From the NCBI RefSeq assembly GCF_000003605.2, contig NW_003135335.1, positions 605,824 to 623,745 of the forward strand: a stretch of 17,922 nucleotides of DNA, in the 5' to 3' direction. The notes beneath the pieces were generated by a model, which was not told the origin of the DNA, did not search any database, and was given only the letters and a program-made list of their open reading frames with translations. Made by a program: the position numbers and the translations under genes. The stretch comes from Saccoglossus kowalevskii. Its lineage: Eukaryota; Hemichordata; Enteropneusta; Harrimaniidae. Positions 1-7,206 of this stretch are shown here, one piece after another (positions within the stretch are counted from its first letter, which is position 1; each line of letters begins with the position of its first letter).

Positions 1-284
1 ATCGGTCCTACTCCATTCCGTGGGCGCAGCCATTTTGTTGTTATGTAAACATTCGCGACGCATGCGCACTTACGAGTACGCGTAAGCAGATAGCTTTCAT
101 TTCACCGCACACGGAAAGCATTCTGCCACGAGTGGCGAAATTTATCAAACACAATAGATATTCACCATTTCGCCACGAGTGACTAAAATCTTGAGTAAAT
201 TTGCGCGCACACGGAAGATATTTGCTTAAGCAAACAGCCACGAATGAATTTTGCCTGAGCTGATAGCTCTCGTGTGCGCCAGGC
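1..284. repeat. Diverged tandem and inverted repeat block
   Basis: The decamer GCCACGAGTG occurs at 125-134 and 172-181, with a one-base variant at 237-246. CGCACACGGA occurs at 106-115 and again exactly 100 bases later at 206-215, and its inverted form is at 269-278. GTGGCGAAAT (132-141) is perfectly inverted as ATTTCGCCAC (167-176). TTTGCTTAAGCAAA (221-234) is a perfect palindrome. The pair GCAGATAGCTTTC (86-98) and GCTGATAGCTCTC (259-271) flanks the block. Together these look like an old duplicated, partly inverted unit. It abuts the TTAA element to its right and may be part of a larger transposon that begins outside the window. No coding content is recognised. Confidence 0.55.
57..68 (-). 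promoter_or_regulatory. NRF1-like palindrome TGCGCATGCGTC
   Basis: On the minus strand this reads TGCGCATGCGTC, which departs from the NRF1 consensus YGCGCAYGCGCR only in its last two bases. The identical 12-mer recurs at 15890-15901 inside another repeat end. It may therefore be repeat sequence rather than a working promoter site. No gene start is visible beside it. Confidence 0.25.
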
Positions 285-370
285 TTAAATAATGTATTTT
301 ACACGCGTTGTATACGTCGCTATGAGTCCCATATCGAACAGGATGCGGCGCGACGACCACCGCCACTTAA
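285..370 (+). mobile_element. Partial TTAA-bounded miniature element (copy X)
   Basis: From about 291 the sequence aligns on the same strand with 17180-17262. In the last 50 bases, 41 match. Both copies share the TATCGAACAGG block, a GCG-rich arm with CGACGAC, and a terminal TTAA (here 367-370). The right arm read inward is TTAA then GTGGCGGTGGTCGTCGCGCC, matching the inverted end of the intact copy Y. A TTAA is present at 285-288, but the matching left inverted arm is not seen. The left part therefore looks deleted or replaced by the repeats at 1-284. It has no coding capacity. Confidence 0.6.
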
Positions 371-533
371 TATGATTGTGTTAAACACGAACGAGGTAGG
401 ATAAGATGGGAGTGGTTTTCCATGATCAATTGTGATTTTTTCAAAGATCGTAATTTTCCCGCACCAAATTCCAGTTTTGTTCGAGAATAGTTCGATGACC
501 ATAATTTGTCTTTTGTTGGAAATTTGTTAAAAA

Positions 534-560
534 TGACGTCATAATAGCACCATATAAAAG
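534..560 (+). promoter_or_regulatory. Palindromic CRE with TATA-like box
   Basis: A perfect cAMP-response element, TGACGTCA, lies at 534-541 and a TATAAAAG box at 553-560. By normal spacing transcription would start near 583-590. A CCGGTG/CACCGG hairpin (567-572 and 579-584) sits just before that point. The first ATG downstream (601) opens a frame of only 52 codons that overlaps a dispersed repeat, so no product is proposed. The arrangement could be coincidental in AT-rich DNA. Confidence 0.25.
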
Positions 561-596
561 TCAAACCCGGTGTTTTGTCACCGGCTTACTTTTTGT

Positions 597-630
597 TAAA
601 ATGGTGGCCATATTTCATATTTGTTGGCTA
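597..630 (+). repeat. Dispersed repeat, paired with 12957-12990
   Basis: This 34-base stretch matches 12957-12990 at 27 of 34 positions without gaps. Both copies run from TAAAATG through TATTTCATA to a TTGG/TTTGG block. Both lie downstream of AT-rich sequence containing TTGTC(A/G)CC. It is a short fragment of a dispersed family whose limits cannot be set from two copies. Confidence 0.45.
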
Positions 631-634
631 GTGA

Positions 635-1380
635 GAAAAATATATACTGTGTATCGGCTTAATTTGTATTATACTGAATTATTAAATAAAATATGGGATT
701 TAAAATGTTATAAAACAGATTGTTTTTGCTTTAACACAGTGTTCCATGAAAATTTCTAAAAAGAGAAATAATTTGTAAAAAAATATTTGGTCAATTAGCT
801 CAAAATACGGTACAGTAAAACAATGCAGAAAGATCATTTTCCTCAATTAAGGTAGAAGCATACTCATAATGAGAAAGTTGGTCATAAATCGCATGTAAAA
901 TCATGGAGCTATTGTCCCATGGCACCATGAAATAGCATTCTTTTGTGTGTAAAGATGACGTATTTTGAGAAACTTGACCTAATATTTTTCAAAAACGGCT
1001 ATTTTTAGAACAATGCCATCAAGCACAATGTTAAATACAACTTGTGCTTTTTGACACTTTCTAAACCTGGATTTTTTAAATAATTGAGGACAACAAAAAA
1101 GAATTTGTTCAGCCTATGTAACCAGCCTACAATTTGACATATAGCATGATATCTGTGCCATAAGAACCTATGGTAAAAGTACTATAATACTGCCAAAATG
1201 AAAACAATCCACTAAAATACAACCATCATTTTCTCTTAAATTAAGCTGGTAACCCCCAACTATTTTTTTAAATCAATATCCTTATACTTCCCATAAGTAC
1301 AATTTATTGGAAATTGTAACTTTTTTTTTACCTTACGGTATGGTGCATACTGTACTTTTATACTTCAATTTTCACGTTCT
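635..1380. other. AT-rich non-coding stretch
   Basis: This stretch has no open frame worth reporting, no splice-bounded frame and no inverted ends. It contains several A/T homopolymers, including a T-run at about 1321-1329. The tone is that of intergenic or intronic DNA with decayed repeats. Confidence 0.5.
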
Positions 1381-1386
1381 GGCCTT

Positions 1387-1449
1387 TCAAGGTCGTGTCA
1401 AGGTCAATGTCAGTGATGTCATAATCAAGGAGCAGTGTGACCTTTGGTT
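1387..1449 (+). repeat. AGGTCA-type half-site cluster in a decayed repeat
   Basis: TCAAGGTCG (1387-1395) and TCAAGGTCA (1398-1406) are extended nuclear-receptor half-sites of the ERR/SF-1 type. An inverted TGACCTTTGG follows at about 1438-1447. Clusters of AAGGTCA/TGACCTT are also a hallmark of dispersed repeats in invertebrate genomes. A repeat remnant is the more economical reading, and receptor binding is only a possibility. Confidence 0.35.
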
Positions 1450-2045
1450 TTAAGGTTGTAGGAAATAATTTTTGAGGTAGAGCGAAGATGTAAAATTTCT
1501 TTGAAAACTCAGGTTGGATCCTGATACTAAAGTAACACTTCGATCAGACTTCATGGTAGAACTTGAACATCGCGTCACAAGTTGAACCTCTCAACTAAGC
1601 GTCCCTAATAGCGACGTATCCGAAGTGTGTCGAATAGTTAACGCCCTTTCGAGTGTTTCTTTGATGTCCACGCCCGCCTCTAGGACCATAGATGTATACT
1701 ACTTATAAAGCATCAATTTGCCGGGTTTCATTACATAAGTAGTACATGTATGAAATTCTGGTCGTTTATACCCAAACGATTCCACGTATTGTTCGCTGAG
1801 TAACGATTCTGATTAGATCTGCGAAGCTCACACTACGCCCTCAATGATAATAACGACAACGCCTCCAACGTATGTGTTTGCAACTTCGGTGCCTCGGGCA
1901 TTGCAAAACTGTCAAGGTCGCGAAATTAATAACGCTCGTTTTTTGTTCAATGTCCCGACTTCCGTCAAAGTAGTTTTTCGGACACAAATTCACGTAATTA
2001 CGCAAGTTTAGTATATTTTACATTTACATATAATAGGAATAATAG
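1450..2045. other. Non-coding stretch with one hairpin
   Basis: The only structure found is a perfect 10-bp inverted repeat, TACTACTTAT (1697-1706) and ATAAGTAGTA (1735-1744), with a 28-base loop. There is no recognisable gene, tRNA or element boundary. Confidence 0.4.
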
Positions 2046-2342
2046 CTCGAAGTTTCCGATAACGGACCGAGAGTCAGATTGGAAACGGTGATTTCGCCAA
2101 ATTGTTTACCATACAAAGTGGCGTTTTATCCCAAATGTACATGTTACTGGTCGGTGACTGAATTTCTCGAAGAAGTCAAGCATTCTTTCTTGAAACCGTA
2201 CCGTTCTCTCATCAGATTATTGCCATTCACTGAAAGCAAATTGACTTCTCACCGAGTTGTAAAAGAAATATGTCCTTGTTTTTTTAGAAGTTCACACATG
2301 ACACTATTAATCGGCACTTCATCACAGAAATGTATGCATTAA
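2046..2342 (+). CDS. Unassigned open frame, about 97 codons
   Basis: This frame runs stop to stop from 2046 to 2342 with no early ATG. The first internal methionine comes late in the frame, so as a gene it would have to be an internal or terminal exon. The preceding bases end in ATAATAG, a weak acceptor with no pyrimidine tract. The product has scattered cysteines and no motif, signal peptide or membrane segment that I recognise. Length and composition are compatible with chance. I list it only because it is one of the longer plus-strand frames in a locally balanced-GC region. Confidence 0.08.
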   Translation, partial: LEVSDNGPRVRLETVISPNCLPYKVAFYPKCTCYWSVTEFLEEVKHSFLKPYRSLIRLLPFTESKLTSHRVVKEICPCFFRSSHMTLLIGTSSQKCMH

Positions 2343-2679
2343 AATATTTAACTTCAAAAGAAAGTACTACGTGTACCATTCACATATAACCGAGAGCGTA
2401 AGCTCTACTCAGATTGCAAGCAATCCCAATCAACAAAAAAGAAAAACACTCACTTAAAATTCATCACAGAAGTTCGACGGAAGTATAATATTTCTTTTAA
2501 ACGGTCAGTTTATGGGTGAAATAAGAAAAGCCTTGAGTGCATTGAAGTTAATGATGTGCACGTGCGCCGGGGTAGTGTTTGGAAATCTGATTACATGTAT
2601 TCTATACCTGAAGATTGGAAAGATAAAGGAGACTGTAATTTGTTCTGACTGTCCTTAAATTCTACTTTATCTTTGTAGT

Positions 2680-3009
2680 CTATCCTCGGGGGCGGACATC
2701 CGGGCATTTTCACCGCCTGGCAACTCTCGCGGTAATAACAAAGGCCAAAACTCGCAGAAAACGGTACTTTCGGATGATTGTTGAGACTCCTCTGAACAGT
2801 GTAACAAAATTAGCCCTACGTGTGTAACATATAGAAATTTGGTGGTTCAAGATTACTTCAAAGTTGAGTTTGTGTTGTTTTCTCGAATTTTCACCGGCTC
2901 GACCGGCGTTCCACAGCAGCGCGCACAGAGCCCATAGAAATGCATGTACAGTGGTGCGCGTTGTAGCAACGTGGAACGTCCTGTGACGTAGCTCCGCCCT
3001 CGAGGATAG
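2680..3009. mobile_element. Possible 330-bp element with 17-bp inverted ends
   Basis: CTATCCTCGGGGGCGGA at 2680-2696 is inverted at 2993-3009 with one mismatch (16 of 17). The interior is GC- and CpG-richer than its surroundings. A 104-codon minus-strand frame covers it but has no recognisable domain and is probably incidental. No target-site duplication is visible directly outside the ends (TTTGTAGT on the left, GGGCATGC on the right). It may be a MITE with eroded borders, or a foldback sequence. Confidence 0.35.
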
Positions 3010-3360
3010 GGGCATGCAATCCACGTACCTCTAGTCTTAATCGGTGTACTTAACTTTCCAGTCGTAACGAAATTGCAACAGTTTTATTGTTATTGATTTT
3101 TGGGGGGGAGGGGGACAACGACACAATTTGAACTCATTTTGTACATCTGACGAATGTCCCAACCAATAGATATTTTAACTGCAGTTTTAAGGTGCCCCGT
3201 GTGAACTAAATATCCAAGAATACTTCCCAGCAATTTTAAGGCACCACAGTCGTCGACGGCCGGCGTCGTGTACGATATGGGTGCCATGCAACGTGTACCA
3301 CGCCGCGTGTATTCCAGTGTGTGTTTGCCGTGTAACGCCTGTGGAAGCTAAATAGACATT
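3010..3360. other. Non-coding stretch with G-rich tract and short direct repeat
   Basis: A purine-rich run of two G-blocks lies at about 3102-3115. TTTTAAGGTGCC (about 3185) and TTTTAAGGCACC (about 3232) form a short direct repeat. The second continues into CAGTCGTCG, a string also found in the TTAA element ends at 17128-17262, so it may be an isolated element end. No partner end was found downstream. Confidence 0.3.
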
Positions 3361-3364
3361 TCAA

Positions 3365-3535
3365 AGGGAAGCTGCCAATCCCGGGGACGGTACAAGCGTT
3401 TCTTGGAATATCATATTTTTTGTGTTGTTTAGCACAATTAGTCTGGATTTTGTCGCGGTTTCTATTGTAGTTTTAATCCAGTAAATTCATCTGATGTGAG
3501 ATTTGACCTAACCGGAGCTATTTTTATATCTAATC
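3365..3535 (+). repeat. Diverged copy of the 13430-13573 TTAA element
   Basis: Three blocks align in order with 13430-13573 on the same strand. They are a leading AAGGGAAGCTGCCAATCCC-like block followed by GGGA..GGTAC, a central ATTGTAGTTTTAATCCAG, and a late TGTGAGATT. The terminal TTAA is lost at both ends here (TTCA on the left), so the copy is older. A related tandem fragment follows to about 3670: ATTTTTATATCTA recurs at about 3520 and 3598, and TCTATTGTA at 3462 and 3632. Confidence 0.5.
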
Positions 3536-3927
3536 TGATTTGTTTTGGCCATAAAATGCAATAAGAATGACACTTATAGTTCATTTTTTATCCGGTACAT
3601 TTTTATATCTAGTACATTATATCCAGCCTCGTCTATTGTAATTCTGAACCAGTGTTGACGATATGTGAAACGATGAAAGACAGAAACAGATTAAAAAAAT
3701 CAAAACCGTTGTCTTACAGATTATCTCACTCACGGATGATGTGTTTCACAATGAATCTATGCAATACAAATAATGTTCGTTTTATTGTTCTGACACGCGA
3801 CTGAAAGAAGAATCTGCTTAAGAATATCCAGTTTATGAATATTTGTACGGGTTTCACGATGAAGGACAGTAAAAGATGCACCAAGGAAAAAATAAATAAA
3901 ACGTGATTGTAATGATGGAGAAAGTTA

Positions 3928-3941
3928 GTTGTCATGGAGAC
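3928..3941 (+). promoter_or_regulatory. RFX X-box-like site
   Basis: GTTGTCATGGAGAC fits the degenerate X-box RYYNYYATRRNRAC bound by RFX factors at ciliary and other promoters. No gene start is supported within a few hundred bases, so function is unproven. Random matches to this loose consensus are expected at low frequency. Confidence 0.2.
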
Positions 3942-3944
3942 AAT

Positions 3945-4400
3945 GACAATTATTTATGATAATAAGTAGTCGTCGCACTGTATCGCGCCAGGGATCCATA
4001 CAACTGGTAAAAAAAAAAGTTGTTTGCACGAAATATGAACGCGCTTTCATATCAAGGGCTGAAAGAAAAAGTCTCGCCATGTCATTAAATCTCGTCACTG
4101 TCGCGGAGTTTCCGTTCAACAGTTCAAAACAAACCATATACCAATTCAAATTGAGTTTGTTTGTTTATGCACCCCGATCCCACGACTTGAATTAGTTTCC
4201 AAAGCTCCAGGACAATTTAAAACACCATCATACAAGCAACGTTGACATCGGATTTGCTACGTAAATACAGAAATACTTCGAGAAGAGAACAACACGAGCT
4301 CCGCCATGTTGGACAATTCTTGCGTAACAAATCTACATTCCAAAGAAATGAGAACGCTTTAGGCTATGTGAAAGCGAGCCAAAATTTAAACTTGTTTATG
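3945..4400. other. Non-coding stretch
   Basis: Overlapping frames of 61-79 codons occur on both strands, but none has recognisable content. TAGTCGTCGC at about 3967 echoes the TTAA element ends, without a TTAA beside it. No other structure was found. Confidence 0.35.
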
Positions 4401-4401
4401 C

Positions 4402-4424
4402 AAAAAAAAAAAAAAAAAAAAAAA
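4402..4424. repeat. Poly(A) tract, 23 bases
   Basis: An uninterrupted run of 23 A residues. It could be the tail of a plus-strand retroposed sequence ending here or a plain homopolymer. I looked for a target-site duplication of the following TAGTTCG on the left side and found none nearby, so retroposition is not supported. Confidence 0.8.
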
Positions 4425-4576
4425 TAGTTCGATCTTAGACAAGCTAATAGACTGGAACTGCTGTAGCGATTAATTTTTCAGTTAAATTATAATAATAAGA
4501 AACGAGATCGGGGGTAAACGTGGGTGATTCCGCGGTTACAGGGGATTTTGCATTAACACCTCCCTTTCGCGATATC

Positions 4577-4582
4577 TTTATT
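4577..4582 (-). terminator. Minus-strand poly(A) signal AATAAA
   Basis: TTTATT on the plus strand gives AATAAA on the minus strand, about 165 bases after the stop of the candidate terminal exon at 4747-4902. The spacing suits a short 3' UTR. The hexamer is common in AT-rich DNA, so it counts only as supporting context. Confidence 0.15.
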
Positions 4583-4746
4583 TAATTTAAACTTAAAGAA
4601 ATAAATCGCCCAGACAGTGTCAGTCTATCAAGCTAACTGTGAAACAGGCTGGCTATTACTTGCACAAGCTCGTTTGGGCATCGTTGAACAAACTTCACCA
4701 ACGTGCAATTGATTTACAGCTGATTTTTTATATATGAAAATAACAT

Positions 4747-4902
4747 TCATAATAATTCGAAACACAATTTATTTATGATTTTATTCTTGCGATTCTGTAT
4801 TTCTCTTTCCATGATGTGCATGAGTCCCCGGCCGTAGAACGAAACAACGCGGCCGCCGGGCAATACCACGTACAGTTCTTTCACGTGCAGCTGAAGTTCC
4901 CC
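4747..4902 (-). CDS. Candidate 3'-terminal exon, 51 residues
   Basis: On the minus strand a pyrimidine-rich tract ending CGCCTTCAG (AG at 4904-4903) looks like a good splice acceptor. The open frame that follows begins GELQLHVKEL and ends with a stop at 4747. The first two thirds use mostly G/C third positions, unlike the AT-rich surroundings, and lie in a CpG-dense patch (about 4820-4970). The middle segment, VVLPGGRVVSFYGRG, alternates hydrophobic residues as a beta-hairpin would, and the tail is basic. No family is recognised. Alternatives are a CpG island with a chance frame, or a fragment of a decayed element. Confidence 0.22.
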   Translation of the reverse strand, partial: GELQLHVKELYVVLPGGRVVSFYGRGLMHIMEREIQNRKNKIINKLCFELL

Positions 4903-5134
4903 CTGAAGGCGCAACAGAACCAAAGACGCGTACGACAATACAAAGTTGCGGCACGGTTACTAGCAATCGTGGTTGCGGTTAGTATATGAACCTAAACAAA
5001 CGATCGGTATCGCATTAATTGCTGCCCGTGTACCTCAAGGCTAAGTTGTAGCAAAGTTTGCTATCGTTTCTTCTCAGTATAGTATTGATTACACGATCAC
5101 ATGACTTGTATCGGCAGGACGACGTATAATTTAC

Positions 5135-5266
5135 TATAATGTTTAAAGTTCCACGGGGAGGAGGCTTTTTAACTTTATTTAAGCTATTAAATGCAGTATC
5201 ACATAAAGTCACGCGACAGTCACAGCGAATGCTGGTATTCGATATTATTTTAAAGTGATCCTCCAT
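5135..5266 (-). CDS. Candidate 5' coding exon, 44 residues
   Basis: An ATG at 5266-5264 (minus strand) opens a frame starting MEDHFKIISN. It continues for 83 codons if unspliced, to 5015. A possible donor, ATA then GTAAAT, lies after codon 44 (exon end 5135) and is in the same phase as the acceptor at 4902. The two pieces could therefore join without a frame change across a 232-base intron. Two nearby cysteines (CDC) and a KKPPPRG segment are visible, and no domain is recognised. The donor is only moderate and the model rests on two short exons. It also lies back-to-back with the plus-strand candidate at 5302, 35 bases away, so both are unlikely to be real. Confidence 0.12.
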
Positions 5267-5301
5267 TTAGTTAATTCGAATTTGATGGAACACGTATTAT
5301 T

Positions 5302-5391
5302 ATGGATCAAATCCTAATTTCTTGCGAATTGGAAGCGCTGGCCGCATTAAGCGCTCGACTGGTTCGCCTGAAGGGACACGAGTGGAAGTAA
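5302..5391 (+). CDS. Short plus-strand frame with possible splice donor
   Basis: An ATG at 5302 (context TATTATGG) opens a 29-codon frame beginning MDQILISCELEALAAL and stopping at 5391. Its last lysine codon overlaps AAGTAAGC, a good splice donor. It could therefore be a first coding exon ending at 5387. The peptide is leucine/alanine-rich and would form an amphipathic helix. The codons from about 5330 are GC-rich against AT-rich flanks. No downstream exon was identified and no family is recognised. Confidence 0.15.
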   Translation: MDQILISCELEALAALSARLVRLKGHEWK

Positions 5392-7000
5392 GCGCACCTG
5401 TGTGGGGACAAACAGAGCGCGAGAACCTTATAAATTGATAGCTATTACCAGAGTTTTTAATTGAATGTCAATATAGATGAAAGATCGGATCGGATACTTA
5501 TCTATAAAATCATCAATAAATGCCCTGTCATGAATTATGCCTTTGCATTCATAAAGCATGAAATCACTTTTAGAAAGATTATAAATTAATCTCTCAAACT
5601 ATCCTGACCGAGTCATGTTGATTGTGGGTATCATTTGAGGTTGCGTGAAATTTAATCGACTGCAGCAAATCCCTGACTGAGAGCCAAGCCGTTTTAAATC
5701 GGTCCAGGTTCTATTTAATGGTGGGCGAACTGATAGTTTTCTACTATCATGTTAACCGGTGTCGCGGCAGTACGCGCAAAAACATACAGGGAATGACTTC
5801 GTCGACAATATCACGTCTGTTTTGTGTGCATGGTCACTCTAAAAGTCAATGTCAGCGAATCCATAGATCGGGCGATATCAATGAATTCAATAACAATTAA
5901 CTTCGCTGTAATCTGCTCTTAGCTATTACAAACTTGAAACGAAGAATGGTCACAAAAAGCGGCCTCAATCGACCGTGTATTAAGCATGAACAATATATTT
6001 CAAAAGCGTATAAAAAGTGGCCATTGTTCACTTTGCTTGCCCAGTGCTTACTGTTGGCGTTACAAACCAGGAAGCTCATCTAATGTCGTTGTATCGCGTT
6101 CGATGAGGTTTAGATGCCGTCACGATCTTTTTTTTTTCTTCAAATACTAGTGTCCGTCGTAGACGTATTCGTGTGGTAAATCTAATGATTTAAAATGACC
6201 CGACGGTTTGAGTAAATAAAGTATTGTGATGAATATACATTTGAATATGATGAGCTTTCCTTTTCACTCTACCGAGTTTATTTTATAGAGCCACGCGAGC
6301 CAAAGTGTTATTGAAACGCCAAAGTCGTCGCGGCGCGTCGTGATAGGCCAGAATCCCTCGTAACCTAAATAGTGCGTGTAAAATCTATGATTGTCCGTAT
6401 AAACGAAATTCGAACGCGAGAAAGAGTCCCAAAGTACGATTCCCCGGGTATTCTACGACACGCCACAAGTACATGTCTGGGCCTGCCATGGTCTATTAAA
6501 ACCATCAACTTTCCCTCTACCAACTAACCAACTCGCGAACTATGTGTTGATCTACCATGTGTTACAGTTCTGGTTAGATCGGTGAATGCTCGCTTGGCGG
6601 GCTACACTTACAAGGTAGAGGCACTGAGCCACAGTGGTGTCGAGGGACTGTGAATTAACGAATCGACCCCAAAGAATACACACCACTTTCTCACAAATTA
6701 TGTATTTCGTCTCCAGCACATTGCGGTGATCGGTCGTATAATGGAACAGGTCCGATAATGTCCACGAGTTCGGACACCAGCTTAGTACTAGATTGCGTTG
6801 ATAATTGTACGGTACAATTTAAAAGCTAAGCTCGCTTTACAACCTCGTTCGCTGACAGTTAAATAATTAAAAACGGAAAGAAAGGAGCCATTTGAAGTTC
6901 AAACACACACCTGTGTGAGCACCATTAAGTTCACATACACCGATTTGCATACAGTGAACTCAGCTTACCCCCGCGTCTTCAGAGTCTTGTTATATAACAA
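5392..7000. other. Non-coding stretch with small hairpins
   Basis: No gene is supported. Perfect short inverted repeats are TGATAGT/ACTATCA (5731-5749, 5-base loop), GTCCGA/TCGGAC (6750-6755 and 6770-6775), and AATTGTAC-G-GTACAATT (6803-6819). Frames near 5718-5900 (+) and 5897-6079 (-) carry nothing recognisable. Confidence 0.4.
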
Positions 7001-7002
7001 TA

Positions 7003-7057
7003 GACCATTGTTCAATACGAGTGGCGACACGTGAGCACACGTGACCATTATTGACAC
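7003..7057. promoter_or_regulatory. Two CACGTG E-boxes one helical turn apart
   Basis: CACGTG occurs at 7028-7033 and 7038-7043, within ACACGTGAGCACACGTGA. The 10-base centre-to-centre spacing places both on one DNA face. The pair is flanked by similar strings, GACCATTGTTCAATAC (7003-7018) and GACCATTATTGACAC (7043-7057), suggesting a local duplication. bHLH-type factors bind CACGTG in general, and no neighbouring gene start is known here. Confidence 0.25.
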
Positions 7058-7190
7058 GCAATAAATACTGTACAATCCGGACGAGTCGGCGTGTAAGGGG
7101 AGTCGCTCCTTATTATACCAAGAGAGCGTGAACGTGAAATAATGGTCCGTAAACACAAATTGCAATGGCGGGGATAATACAAGTCACGAT

Positions 7191-7206
7191 GGGGTTGGGG
7201 GGGGGG
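7191..7206. repeat. G-rich tract
   Basis: Four Gs, TT, then ten Gs. With other G-runs at about 3102-3115, 15871-15881 and 17593-17602, it shows a tendency to G homopolymers in this genome. No associated feature was found. Confidence 0.7.

Noticed and set aside
601-759. 52-codon plus frame from ATG downstream of the TATA-like box
   Set aside because: Its start lies inside a dispersed repeat, the composition is that of AT-rich DNA, and no family is recognised. A GTGAGA/CACAG pair could splice it but proves nothing.
4242-4427. Plus frame ending in a lysine run
   Set aside because: The end is simply translation of the 23-base poly(A) tract.
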